A stretch of 61,418 nucleotides of DNA from Gammaproteobacteria bacterium (GTDB lineage Bacteria; Pseudomonadota; Gammaproteobacteria; UBA6002). The DNA lies in contig JACCWJ010000024.1 in assembly GCA_013697705.1 (NCBI GenBank), positions 1 through 61,418 on the forward strand. The letters are read 5' to 3'. Position numbers and translations under genes: made by a program. The notes below the pieces were generated by a model. The model was not told where the DNA came from. It worked only from the letters and a program-made list of their open reading frames with translations, and did not search any database. How positions within the stretch are numbered: position 1 is the stretch's first letter; each line of letters starts with the position of its first letter. Below are positions 26,704-35,781 of this stretch, in pieces.

Positions 26704-29094
26704 TTAACAGAAATTGTTTTCAGTTGATGAAATAATATACCCAAGCTTTTTATAACCTTTAATTCTTTTCTCAGACATTTTTACCAGCATCTGGACATTG
26801 CTATCTACATAATCATATATTAAGACTTCCTTTTTGCTATGATGTAATCGATGGAGCCTGCCCGCATATTGAGCGATTGTGCCATGCCAGGATATTGGCA
26901 TCGTCAAAAACAAAGTATCTAGACGTGAATCATCAAATCCTTCACCAATGTAACGACCTGTAGCGATCAACAATCTTTCTTCGTCGTCTCGAATAGTAGC
27001 AAGTTTATCTTTTACATCATTGAAATTTTTCTTTGATTGACCGCCAGTCATTAAAACTACATTCTTACAAAATTTAGAAAATAGTTTTGCTAAATGGATA
27101 GCATGATCCTTGCGCTCCGTAAGTAATAATGGGCTTCTGCCAGCTTGAAGGGTTTCAAGAACATCGTTAAATATAAGTGCGTTTCTACCATCATCTGCAA
27201 TTATTCGAGCATAAACTTGATTAATAATGTTCGTAGTATTTTCTAGCGGCAAGAAATTAAAATGGGTATAGCGAATATTCACTTGATGGTCGAAGGGTCG
27301 TAATTCTGCTTGTTTCTTTGCATCTACTTTATAACGTACTGGACCGCACTGCATAAATATTATAGGATGATGACCATCTTTACGAGATATTGTCGCCGTA
27401 AGCCCTAGTATGTATTTTGCTTTGCATGCTCGCATCACTGACTCAAAGCTAATCGCAGAAAGATGATGGCATTCATCAACGATTATTTGACCATAATTCT
27501 CAACTATTTCATTAACCTGATTTTTTCTAATAAGACTTTGTATAATAGCAATGTCTATTATTCCAGTTGGTTTTCGTTTGCCACCACCTATGATTCCAAT
27601 TTGATTGCTATCAATTTCTAAAAAAGTCTTTAATCTTTCGAGCCATTGGTCTAACAATTGTTTCCGATGAACAATAATTAATGTATTGGTTCTTCTCTTT
27701 GCAATCATATGAGCAGCGATAACGGTTTTTCCAAATGCAGTTGTTGCTGCAAGTACGCCAGTATCATATTTTGCTAACGCAATAACTGATTTTTCTTGCT
27801 CAGAGGTTAGCTCACCCAAAAAATTTGTATCAATGGAGTTGCCTTTATTACGTTTATCTTCGATATTAACTTCAATGTTTAATGATTTTAAAAGCTGAAT
27901 AACCTCTTCAAAACATCCTCTTGGTAACCCGATATGTTTTGAAAAATTCTCAGCACAAGCAATGATTCTTGGTTTTCCAAATGTCGAGAGACGCATTGCT
28001 TGTGCCTTGTAAAATTCTGGGTTTTGAAATGCTGCTAATCTTATCAGTTTATTGATCAATGCAGGTGGTAATTCTTGTTTCTCTATATATAACTGGTTAC
28101 TTATAACAATATTAATATTAGGTGGTAAATTTTGATCTTTTGGAAACTCTGAATCAATAGTAAGTGATTTCGTTTCCCAAGGAGTTTCACTTTCATCCAC
28201 TATTGGCATTCGAACGCCTAATATTTGGCCTTTAGCAGAAGCTTCATTAACAATTCTTTTAACATCTTCGACTGAAAGTTGTGTGCTAGACACTAAATAA
28301 GACCATTGATCTTCATATGGAACAAAATTTTTATCTAAAAATAAGCTGTTATTTTTTTCTCTGGGAGTACGTTGTAAGGGTAAAGCGATTAAGTTACCGA
28401 AACCGCCTGCGGGCAGAGTATCTTGATTAGGGAAAAAGCGATCATACGATTCAAAGCCAATATCAGGATGTATCTCCATTGCAAGTGTAATTAAAACTGA
28501 TCCCATTTTTCTCGCTTCCAATGCAGGGATAGGCTGTTTAAAAAAGATCCATACATGACAGCCATTTCCCGAGCGTGATCGTTCAATAGCGGGGAAGATA
28601 TGTTTACAATCACATGCTTTTATAAAGGCTGAAACATCACGTTGCCAATGCTCTTTATCGAAATCAACCGCCAAAAACCAGCAAGTATCATCAGGTAAAA
28701 TGGGATAAATACCAATCGTACAATCTACTCGTTGCCCTTGGATCTCTTCTCCAACTAAATGCTTTCGGATTACTTCTTCAGAGATTGGAATAAAAGCTTG
28801 GTTAGGGCAATCTTTACATTTGATTATGGGCTTGTTACATTTGCCCTTAACCCACTCGTTTGAGCAAGTAGGTGAATAACCGGATTTGCCGGTTTTTAAA
28901 TTTTCCCATCGCTTTGGAAACACGTCTAGTCGACCACGGAAAAGATCCGTAAAAATTTGAATTTTTTCTGCAGGCGAAAATTTTTTATTTTCAGTATGAA
29001 GATTTCTCTTTTTTATATTTTCTAACTGAACATGTAATTGATTAAGCTCGTTTAGTAGGGAATTTCTTTCGATTTCTAGTTCTTGAAGACGCAC
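26704..29094 (-). CDS. TOTE-type archaeo-eukaryotic primase fused to an SF2 helicase
   Basis: 796 residues. Order: short coiled coil (1-40); zinc-finger cysteines 77, 86, 93 and 96; a primase-like domain with the AEP motifs LAVDFD (D144, D146) and SGNGCHVWIFF (His180); then an SF2 helicase with Walker A TTAFGKT (451-457), DECHH (540-544), a TAT motif III, and QYAGRLHR near the C-terminus. This architecture is that of the primase-helicase of TOTE conflict systems, proposed to act in DNA conflicts with phages or mobile elements. All catalytic motifs appear intact. The upstream AlbA_2/ATPase gene and downstream membrane protein are on the same strand with short gaps. No restriction nuclease is visible beside it. 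Confidence 0.85.
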   Translation of the reverse strand: MRLQELEIERNSLLNELNQLHVQLENIKKRNLHTENKKFSPAEKIQIFTDLFRGRLDVFPKRWENLKTGKSGYSPTCSNEWVKGKCNKPIIKCKDCPNQAFIPISEEVIRKHLVGEEIQGQRVDCTIGIYPILPDDTCWFLAVDFDKEHWQRDVSAFIKACDCKHIFPAIERSRSGNGCHVWIFFKQPIPALEARKMGSVLITLAMEIHPDIGFESYDRFFPNQDTLPAGGFGNLIALPLQRTPREKNNSLFLDKNFVPYEDQWSYLVSSTQLSVEDVKRIVNEASAKGQILGVRMPIVDESETPWETKSLTIDSEFPKDQNLPPNINIVISNQLYIEKQELPPALINKLIRLAAFQNPEFYKAQAMRLSTFGKPRIIACAENFSKHIGLPRGCFEEVIQLLKSLNIEVNIEDKRNKGNSIDTNFLGELTSEQEKSVIALAKYDTGVLAATTAFGKTVIAAHMIAKRRTNTLIIVHRKQLLDQWLERLKTFLEIDSNQIGIIGGGKRKPTGIIDIAIIQSLIRKNQVNEIVENYGQIIVDECHHLSAISFESVMRACKAKYILGLTATISRKDGHHPIIFMQCGPVRYKVDAKKQAELRPFDHQVNIRYTHFNFLPLENTTNIINQVYARIIADDGRNALIFNDVLETLQAGRSPLLLTERKDHAIHLAKLFSKFCKNVVLMTGGQSKKNFNDVKDKLATIRDDEERLLIATGRYIGEGFDDSRLDTLFLTMPISWHGTIAQYAGRLHRLHHSKKEVLIYDYVDSNVQMLVKMSEKRIKGYKKLGYIISSTENNFC

Positions 29095-29176
29095 TTTGGT
29101 GACTTCAATTTTCTGTAATCTGTTGCATATTTCTAGTATTCATTTAGTGTTCGTGAAAATTTTTCCATGATACAGT

Positions 29177-30535
29177 TTATTTTGTTAAAACAAATTTTTT
29201 CTTGGGATCAAACGGGCCTGTGCCTACTTCGATAATCAAACCTTCATCAAGCATTTTTTTTAATCTAGACGATGCTGTTCTTTCCGTTACTTTCCAAACT
29301 CTACTTGCATCTTTTGTTGTTACTATCTGATGCTGTTTTAAATAATTTATTATTACTTTTTGCCAGATTACTTTGGTGGGCACTAAATGTGCATCATGAT
29401 AAAGTGTGACACGAAAATAATTATCAAGTTCTTCAAATTTAGGTTCAGTTATTCCTTGTTGTTGGCAAACTTCTATCATACGTCCTAATCCTGAGCCCCA
29501 ACGTTCTATAAGGCTAAGTTCTCTAAATATATGTCCAATAACACGATTACGCAATTGTGAAATCCCACTTAACGCTTTCTCAAGTGTAAGGCCATAGGGC
29601 AATGTTCCTGGATTAGTTATCTCTAATCGATCGGAAAAAATAGCAATTTGTATTGTTCCTCCCTTTATTGAATAATCTGCATGCACTATCGCATTAATAA
29701 TCGCTTCCCTAAGAACTACGGGCGGATATTGGGGAATATCAATTCGTTGTATTCGGCCAATTTCGCTTCTTACTGAACTGTTACGTTCTATGAATAAAAT
29801 TGCTTGGTCAATCGCATTTGGTAGAGGAAGATCAATTTCCTGTTGGTCAATAATTTGTGTTTTCGTTGTTCCAGCAAAGCATCCACATTGAATAATTGCA
29901 TCTGGAAAAAAATGTCTTCGGTCTTTACCAAAGATAAGAATTGCGCTGTTGGAGGGGTAATAAGTGGACTGGTAAGAAACAAGCAAATGCATAGATTTAG
30001 CGACATTGAGGTCAAATTTTTTTCCTTTAGCCAAAAAAAGTTCTTTAGCGAGTGATAAATCAATATCCTCTTGTTTTGCTTGAAAATTTGGTAATTCATC
30101 AAAGCTTTGATGAATCGCTAAGCGATGCAATTCAGCTATCGTGGCTTTATCAGCAACCCTATTCGTAGAACCTAAACGAATATATACGCCGTGTTCTAAT
30201 CCTTTACTTTTAAGGTAATAAGGCATTGGAGCAAAATTAACGGAAATTATGAGGAAATCACGGTTTCTCCAGGTATTAAACTGAAAATTTGGAGTAATTA
30301 ATGGGGTAATGGAATCAGCTATTGCATTTGCGATCCTTTCCTCTTCATTCAAAATATTCTTTACACCAATAGCTTCTTTTGTTTTGTCTTTAATCCCGAC
30401 AACAATGGTTCCTCCTGCTGTGTTTCCAAATGCAATAATTGTGCGAATTATGCCATTTAAGGATTCAGCATTTTCTTTGAATTCGAGTACTTTGCTTTCT
30501 TCTTGGCTCAATAATGCTTCTAACATTTTACCCAT
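29177..30535 (-). CDS. AlbA_2 (Schlafen-type) and HATPase regulator
   Basis: 452 residues. The N-terminal AlbA_2/Schlafen-type domain reads ESKVLEFKENAES...GTIVVGIKD. The C-terminal HATPase_c_4 segment reads VLREAIINAIVHADYSIKGG and LTLEKALSGISQLRNRVIGH, ending in a winged helix (TKDASRVWKVTERTASSRLKKM). Such proteins are called ATP-dependent transcriptional regulators and often sit in defence loci. First gene of the E2 operon, 82 bp upstream of the TOTE-type gene, with palindromes directly before its start. The first residue may be M1 or M4. Confidence 0.8.
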   Translation of the reverse strand: MGKMLEALLSQEESKVLEFKENAESLNGIIRTIIAFGNTAGGTIVVGIKDKTKEAIGVKNILNEEERIANAIADSITPLITPNFQFNTWRNRDFLIISVNFAPMPYYLKSKGLEHGVYIRLGSTNRVADKATIAELHRLAIHQSFDELPNFQAKQEDIDLSLAKELFLAKGKKFDLNVAKSMHLLVSYQSTYYPSNSAILIFGKDRRHFFPDAIIQCGCFAGTTKTQIIDQQEIDLPLPNAIDQAILFIERNSSVRSEIGRIQRIDIPQYPPVVLREAIINAIVHADYSIKGGTIQIAIFSDRLEITNPGTLPYGLTLEKALSGISQLRNRVIGHIFRELSLIERWGSGLGRMIEVCQQQGITEPKFEELDNYFRVTLYHDAHLVPTKVIWQKVIINYLKQHQIVTTKDASRVWKVTERTASSRLKKMLDEGLIIEVGTGPFDPKKKFVLTK

Positions 30536-30556
30536 CTATTTAATTAACTACCAAGA

Positions 30557-30600
30557 AATTAACCCAGAAAATTAAAATTGTCAAATTTTCTGGGTTAATT
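30557..30600. promoter_or_regulatory. Long palindrome upstream of the AlbA_2 regulator
   Basis: AATTAACCCAGAAAATT and AATTTTCTGGGTTAATT are perfect 17-bp complements around a 10-nt spacer, 22 bp before the regulator's start. It could be an autoregulatory operator or a bidirectional terminator. Confidence 0.6.
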
Positions 30601-30654
30601 TCTTGCATTCGGATTAAGAAGAAATACGTTAAAGTAGAACGCGATTGTGATCAG

Positions 30655-30905
30655 ACCCGGAGCACCCCAGAAGTAAAAGATTTCTGGGTTCCTTGCGGGG
30701 CTATATCCAATGCAGTTTGTTGGAAGTTTTGAGTTAGGGGATTATCGGTCAATGTGAGTTGGCTATTAGCTATTCTTCAAAAGGGGGCAAAATAAAGGCT
30801 AAAATACCCTATTTCTAAATATAGAACCCTATTTTTTTAGTTAATCGATGAACCCGGAAGTACTCAGAAGGAAAAGATTTCTGGGTTCTTTTCAGGCTTA
30901 TATTT
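30655..30905 (+). repeat. Two further copies of a CCCAGAA-TTCTGGG palindrome unit
   Basis: A ~50-bp unit occurs near 30655-30710 and again near 30847-30905 (ACCCGGA..., AAAAGATTTCTGGGTTC, then GGC.TATAT). Each has the imperfect hairpin CCAGAA/TTCTGG that is also the core of the palindrome at 30557. Three related sites thus lie upstream of the E2 operon, with no gene between them. Confidence 0.55.
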
Positions 30906-30907
30906 GG

Positions 30908-30926
30908 GTGCGGGAGTTTTGCGGGA
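30908..30926 (+). repeat. Element E2 right arm-type repeat
   Basis: GTGCGGGAGTTTTGCGGGA, a near copy of 25823-25842. It begins a right-end block that resembles 35665-35760 upstream of the tRNA-Asn remnant (GCGGGAcTTTTGCG, then TATGACA and an AATTA(A)AAA run). Confidence 0.5.
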
Positions 30927-31022
30927 ATCGCTATGACGCTCTATGACATTCTGCGACATTTTAGCGGGCGTCCTAGAATTAAAAATTGTTAATAATCAAT
31001 AACATAAAAACGAAGAAAGAGG

Positions 31023-31064
31023 CTCTTAATCAGCGGGTCGACAGTTCGAGACTGTCACGGCCCA
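31023..31064 (+). repeat. att copy 3 (E2/E3 junction)
   Basis: 42-bp copy of the tRNA-Lys 3' part with the A variant in the T-loop. It is followed by TTTTTCAATAGCTTACGAG, a diverged version of the flank after copy 1. Confidence 0.92.
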
Positions 31065-31112
31065 CTTATTTTTCAATAGCTTACGAGCTATCCCCAAAAT
31101 TTTCAAATACTC

Positions 31113-31132
31113 AGTGCTAGGTGGTGCTATGA
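31113..31132 (+). repeat. Element E3 left arm-type repeat
   Basis: AGTGCTAGGTGGTGCTATG closely resembles the E1 arm repeat and sits at the same distance (about 49 bp) after its att copy. E3's left end is therefore related to E1's. Confidence 0.55.
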
Positions 31133-31216
31133 TTGATGGCTGCCATTTCTTTTGAATTGTGAATCAGGATTTCTTAAGCATTGGATGGTAGTATCTTGAT
31201 AAATTGCAAGAGCATC

Positions 31217-31715
31217 ATGTTGATGAGTAATAACGAAATTGATGAGGTAGTGTTTAGTATGTTTAGATTCTTTGAAAAGTTACCAGATGAAATATTGTTC
31301 AATATCTTTAACCGATTACCAGCAAAGGATCAACGCGATCTCCCAAACAGAAAAAAGATTTAATAATATTCTACAAGAACCTAGCCTTGGATTCCTGAAC
31401 AAAAAATTATTGAATGCAATAATAGCTTTTAACCATAAAATTTTTTATTCCTATGAAAAAAAAAGAAATGAACATTATCATATCGAACAGCCTGAGATTT
31501 ATACAGTTTCCTACATAAAAAGAAATAATTTTGAAATTGCTAAAAATCTGACTGTAATTAGAAATCTACTCTCAAAAAATGCCGATTCTAACTCTAAGCA
31601 ATTTTTACATGAAGCTGTCTTTCTATATTTTATTTATAAAGATTTAGAACTCTCAAAATCTGAAGTTCATAGGTACCATGATAATAGTGAGCCAGTTAAC
31701 CAGTTGAAATTTTGA
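31217..31715 (+). pseudogene. Frameshifted F-box protein gene
   Basis: From ATG 31217 the frame gives FEKLPDEILFNIFNRLPAKDQ, a clear F-box start, then stops at 31363. The adjacent frame resumes the motif with AISQTEKRFNNILQEPSLGF and stays open to TGA at 31715. One indel near 31335 explains both. Even repaired, the protein would be only ~165 residues, so the C-terminus may also be lost. It stands at the same place in E3 as the intact F-box gene in E1. Confidence 0.7.
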
Positions 31716-31772
31716 TTCCGAATATCACATACACCGTTCGGTTTTCAACCCGCCCATCGAGCCGACATTTAG

Positions 31773-32391
31773 CTACAAGCCATCTATAAATACAATGGGG
31801 TATAAATCGTCTAGCGGACGACAGCGCCATGCCTTAACATCTTCAAGCACAGCATCGGTTATAGTTGATATTAAGTCTCGTGAAATTTCTGTTCCATAAA
31901 GTTCTTGCAAGTGATCTTGTATATCTCGAATCGTCATTCCTTTCGCATAGAGCGATAGAATCTTATCATCCAATCCTGCTAGACGGCTTTGGCGTTTTTC
32001 AACTAATAGAGGCGTAAATGCACTTTCGCGGTCTCGTGGAATGGATATTTCTACGTTACCATTTCCTATTTTTACTGTTTTCTTAGTTTTACCATTACGA
32101 GAATTGCCTGTGTTATTACCTTCGATAGCGTGTTTCATATAACCTAGATGATTGGTCATTTCTGCTTCTAGCAATCGCTCCATCAATCGTTTGGTAAGAT
32201 TTTTTAACAAACCATCTTTACCAAATAAATCTTCTGCTGACTTGGTGCTACCTAATAATTCATCTATAATTTCATCGCGTACTGTATCTCCTGCAGCCAT
32301 TGTTATTTCCCTTTTAAGTGTGTGACATCCAAATTTATTTAAATAAGGATATCGGATTATGGCTATTTACACACTTAATATGACACTCCCT
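31773..32391 (-). mobile_element. IS256-family element, 5' fragment
   Basis: The open frame 31773-32300 encodes 175 residues matching the N-terminus of IS256-type Mutator transposases (LTKRLMERLLEAEMTNHLGY, then GTEISRDLISTITDAV and YPIVFIDGL). The protein stops right after the first catalytic Asp; intact members have about 400 residues. Upstream, GAGTGTCATATTAAGTGTGT on the minus strand near 32371-32391 looks like the terminal inverted repeat. The right half is missing, so it cannot transpose on its own. Confidence 0.85.
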
Positions 32392-32445
32392 TTTAAATTA
32401 AAACATAAAGGCTTTATTTTTTCTTGAGATAACAGGAACGCTCTG

Positions 32446-32997
32446 TTAATTAAGCACATTTTTCGTAAAGTAAGAATCTTGACCTTTTTTGGTTTTAATT
32501 TTTTCAAAAATCCATGAACATACTCCTAGCCTTTTTCCACCTTCCATTTTTGCTTTATAATTAAAAAACTCTCCAGCTATGCAGACATAGTTCTCACCTT
32601 TCATTAACTTTATCCATGAGTTGAATCTTCTTTCATAAACACTAAGAGGCCATCTTCTTCGCATAACATACTCATGCGAAATATCATGCTTATTGGATGC
32701 AGTAATTTTTAAACTGCTGTAGTTTTCATCTATTCCAATATCTTCTGCAGTGGAACCGAAATCTTCAAGGCTAATCACTAGACGGTCACGAGGAAAACAT
32801 TGCCAATAAACATAACCGGGAGGATTCTTTAGTAAAAAAGGTGCCGGCTTTTCACTCTTTAAATCTTTCCTAATTAGAATTCCATAGTCATCTGTTAATA
32901 ATGAATTAGGATATTCCTGCCTTAAAGAATTGGTAATAGCATATGTCTTCCAAACAAAAGAAAATAATATAAGAATCAAAATAATTTTTTTTCTCAT
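32446..32997 (-). CDS. Exported protein, candidate immunity partner of the transglycosylase
   Basis: 183 residues with a typical signal peptide (MRKKIILILILFSFVWKTYA, residues 1-20). The mature part has conserved-looking WQCFPRDR, YVCIAGEFF and LGVCSWIFEK blocks, each with a Cys. Family not recognised. It starts one base after the stop of the lytic transglycosylase gene, an arrangement typical of effector-immunity pairs in which a periplasmic protein protects against a peptidoglycan hydrolase. A truncated paralogue in E4 (37886-38164) keeps the signal peptide, LLT(D/E)DYGIL and YWQCFPR(D/E). Confidence 0.65.
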   Translation of the reverse strand: MRKKIILILILFSFVWKTYAITNSLRQEYPNSLLTDDYGILIRKDLKSEKPAPFLLKNPPGYVYWQCFPRDRLVISLEDFGSTAEDIGIDENYSSLKITASNKHDISHEYVMRRRWPLSVYERRFNSWIKLMKGENYVCIAGEFFNYKAKMEGGKRLGVCSWIFEKIKTKKGQDSYFTKNVLN

Positions 32998-32998
32998 G

Positions 32999-33832
32999 TT
33001 AAGACCTTAATAATTGTTCATAGAATTTGTGGAATTTTGGCATTTCATTTAGCGGATCAGGATTATCTTTTTCTTCAATAATATCCTTGAATATTCCTTT
33101 ATATTCCGCTATCGCATCATCCCACGTTACTGCGCGATCTAATTTAGCATGCTTAACTCTCTCAGCAGCAGCAGCTTTTTTCATGAAGAGCCAACGAACA
33201 CCTGCACAAATGTTGGCAGATGGATCCATCACTTCTTTCGAATCGAGACAAACAAAGTGATCTCTCACTCCACCTTCATGACCCGCGAGATATGTTAAAG
33301 TTGCATCTAATATTTGCATCAAACCATGTGCTTTTCCTAACTTTTCGTTTTTTGTTTGATTGTGTTGTTCCGGACTAAAACTTGACTCACTTGCTATAAG
33401 AGCTTTTACCAGGTTAGGATCGAGCGGGTTTATAGCCTGAAATACTTCATTCCAATAACGTACCCATCCACGAATTTGTTGATCAAATTCATCAGCATTA
33501 GGGAATTGGGTAAGAACCCCTGCTTTAGGTGGTCCATTCAAACTTGAAAAGTAAGTTTTTGAAATTAGCTGAAGTTCATCATAGGACAATAAATCTCTTT
33601 GCTCATGTTCCTTAGGGTCTTTTCTTTGTGGGTTATTGGCACAATGCGCATGCCTTGTTACTACCTCTCCCTCAGGGTGTTGCTTACTTGGAGGAATATG
33701 AAGAGTGTGAGTTCGAACATAATGCTTTCCAATTGGACAAATACGCCAAGGATGAACTTTTTTATCTGAATCAACAATAGACCCTAAACTTTCTTCTTCA
33801 AGAAGATTTGTATCGATAAATTCATTTGCCAT
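32999..33832 (-). CDS. Lytic transglycosylase (SLT-type) without signal peptide, putative effector
   Basis: 277 residues. An N-terminal domain with Cys/His-rich phrases (PWRICPIGKHYVRTHTLHIPP, HAHCANNP) precedes an SLT fold: catalytic Glu149 in LIASESSF, the second motif AHGLMQIL (168-175), and an NICAGVRWLF helix. These enzymes cleave peptidoglycan glycan strands with 1,6-anhydro product formation. No signal peptide or membrane segment is visible, so it would need a secretion system or injection to reach a cell wall. With the exported partner immediately downstream it fits an antibacterial effector-immunity module (inference). A phage-type entry enzyme is the alternative. Confidence 0.7.
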   Translation of the reverse strand: MANEFIDTNLLEEESLGSIVDSDKKVHPWRICPIGKHYVRTHTLHIPPSKQHPEGEVVTRHAHCANNPQRKDPKEHEQRDLLSYDELQLISKTYFSSLNGPPKAGVLTQFPNADEFDQQIRGWVRYWNEVFQAINPLDPNLVKALIASESSFSPEQHNQTKNEKLGKAHGLMQILDATLTYLAGHEGGVRDHFVCLDSKEVMDPSANICAGVRWLFMKKAAAAERVKHAKLDRAVTWDDAIAEYKGIFKDIIEEKDNPDPLNEMPKFHKFYEQLLRS

Positions 33833-33859
33833 ATTAAAATCCCTCTCAATTAAACTTAA

Positions 33860-34750
33860 TTATTTTTTACACATTAATTTTAATCTGCTTTGAAGCAGCT
33901 CCAGGTTTTCAATAACTTTATTCAGGTCAAAACTTCCTATTTCTTGTTTTCTTAAAGTTGGAACTAATTCAGTGATTATTTTTCTTTTCAATTGTTCTTT
34001 TATAGGGTTATTGAGTTCTAAAAGGATATTATTATTATTTTCAATTTTTTTTGAAACAAGTTTAATGAAGCCTTCATCGTTTAAATTAATTAAATTTCTT
34101 TTTAAAGCAAAATCCAAATCAAAAAAATCACGTATAGCTAATCTATTACTTGTTAAGGCTGCTCTTATTTTCTCAGCATAAGCTTCATCCCGACTAAGAC
34201 AACGAAAATCAAAAGGGCTAACAAATTGTTTTTTTGTAAACGGATTAATCAATAAAGTATTAAGTTTTATAATAATTGGCGATTCAAGTAACTCTTCTCG
34301 TAATCCAATCTCTATCAATATTCTTCCTTCTTTGAATCCCAAAATTGATTCATAGCTTATTTCGGCATTATATTGTCTTGATTCATTGCTACCTTTCAGC
34401 TCAATTTTTATATCTATACCTTTAAAGATTTTAGGTATTTGGTTAAATATTGATTTAAGAGGGCTCATGGCTTCACTTCTTATCTTACGACTTGCTAGTG
34501 AGGGCGTTGGCAATGTAAAATCCAAATCATCACTTAGCCTATAAAAACCAGCATGACCTTTTGCAAGCAATGTCCCTCCTTTAAAATTTAAATTATCGAT
34601 ATCCTGCGATGATATCCAACTAAGAAGTACACTACAAAAGTAATCTTTTTCAATTAAACCTGGTTCAAAATTTGTTTCTGCTGCAGTAAATTCAATGGCA
34701 GAAAGAAAAGAATTTTTATCTAAATGATTTTCAATTATGGACATTATCAA
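33860..34750 (-). CDS. AbiEii-family nucleotidyltransferase toxin (E3 pair)
   Basis: 296 residues (ATG at 34744 is an equally good start). The nucleotidyltransferase signature FKGGTLLAK (56-64) with LSDDLDF (D75, D77) is intact. The sequence is clearly different from the E1 toxin, so this is an independent acquisition, not a duplicate. It overlaps the upstream antitoxin gene by 20 bp. Confidence 0.82.
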   Translation of the reverse strand: MIMSIIENHLDKNSFLSAIEFTAAETNFEPGLIEKDYFCSVLLSWISSQDIDNLNFKGGTLLAKGHAGFYRLSDDLDFTLPTPSLASRKIRSEAMSPLKSIFNQIPKIFKGIDIKIELKGSNESRQYNAEISYESILGFKEGRILIEIGLREELLESPIIIKLNTLLINPFTKKQFVSPFDFRCLSRDEAYAEKIRAALTSNRLAIRDFFDLDFALKRNLINLNDEGFIKLVSKKIENNNNILLELNNPIKEQLKRKIITELVPTLRKQEIGSFDLNKVIENLELLQSRLKLMCKK

Positions 34751-35519
34751 TTATTCTCCATTCTTTTTTTGTTAATCCTTTAGTGCCTCCCTGAGGATCT
34801 AGAGGTAACCAGCTTTTTGAAGCTGTCAATTTTTTTAAGATTGGTTCCACGAGTTTTTTATCATGAGTTTGTTTATAAAGAAAATATCCAATACGTCTTT
34901 TGCTACTCATATTTCCATACATGATTGTATCGTTTACCAGTTCACTTAGAAAACCATAATCTTGAATATTATTTTTAATCCATTCAAAAGCCGTGGGCAA
35001 GGTATTAAATCGACTCCAATCCTTAATAGCATCAAGGATAGTACGAGATAACCTACTGATATTTACCTGTTCTTTTTCTTTGAAACTTAAAGTAACCGGT
35101 TCACCAATTTTTGGCGAAGCAATTTTAATTAATTGAATATTTAGATTCCCTAATCTTTTTTTTCCGGATAAACGATCGTTATAAATCGTGATTTCATTTA
35201 CAAGCTGATTTGTTAGCCCGTAATGATGAAAAGCGTAAAGACCACCAATATAATATTTGGCTCCTATCACCTTCATAAATTGACTGATGAGATAAAGAGA
35301 ATCCGGTTGCCATTTACCACCAGGAGGGATTTTCTGAGGGACTAAATAAACTCCTCTCTTCAATCTGATAATCATTCCTCTTCGAGATAAGTTACTCAAT
35401 AGGTCTTTTTCTTGTTGAGAACTGATATTAAAAACCTTTTGTAGTTCCCCAAAATAAAATATGTTTTTCTCTTGCATTTGTATATATGCAAAAAACTGGC
35501 TAATCATTGTAGGATTCAT
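34731..35519 (-). CDS. AbiEi-family antitoxin/regulator (E3 pair)
   Basis: 262 residues. The N-terminal winged helix (FGELQKVFNISSQQEKDLLSNLSRRGMIIRLKRGVYLV) and the following YYIGGLYAFHHYGL segment are standard for AbiEi-like transcriptional regulators. SRTILDAI corresponds to the family's SLERTLVD motif. It heads a two-gene operon with the AbiEii toxin. Confidence 0.82.
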   Translation of the reverse strand: MNPTMISQFFAYIQMQEKNIFYFGELQKVFNISSQQEKDLLSNLSRRGMIIRLKRGVYLVPQKIPPGGKWQPDSLYLISQFMKVIGAKYYIGGLYAFHHYGLTNQLVNEITIYNDRLSGKKRLGNLNIQLIKIASPKIGEPVTLSFKEKEQVNISRLSRTILDAIKDWSRFNTLPTAFEWIKNNIQDYGFLSELVNDTIMYGNMSSKRRIGYFLYKQTHDKKLVEPILKKLTASKSWLPLDPQGGTKGLTKKEWRIIDNVHN

Positions 35520-35664
35520 TGATTACATTCTATTTGTCAATAATAGAAAAATTATCTACTGTCAATAAATAGAATGCAATATTTATATCAAATGTTAGAC
35601 TAAAATAGCCAATCATTTAAGGAGAATACCCAATACTCAATCTCCTTTAAAACCCACAAATTTA

Positions 35665-35682
35665 GCTTGCGGGACTTTTGCG
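35665..35682 (+). repeat. Arm-type repeat remnant before the tRNA-Asn fragment
   Basis: CTTGCGGGACTTTTGCG resembles the E2 arm repeats and is followed, as at 30926-31015, by TATGACA and an ATTAAAAA stretch leading to an att-like tRNA fragment. It marks the right end of an element related to E2 but with another tRNA target. Confidence 0.4.
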
Positions 35683-35781
35683 TAGATTGGTGCGACATTG
35701 TTAGACACAGTATGACAAATATAGTGGGCATCCAATTATTAAAAACATTTAAAATCAAATAGTTAAAAACTGATTGGCTAA

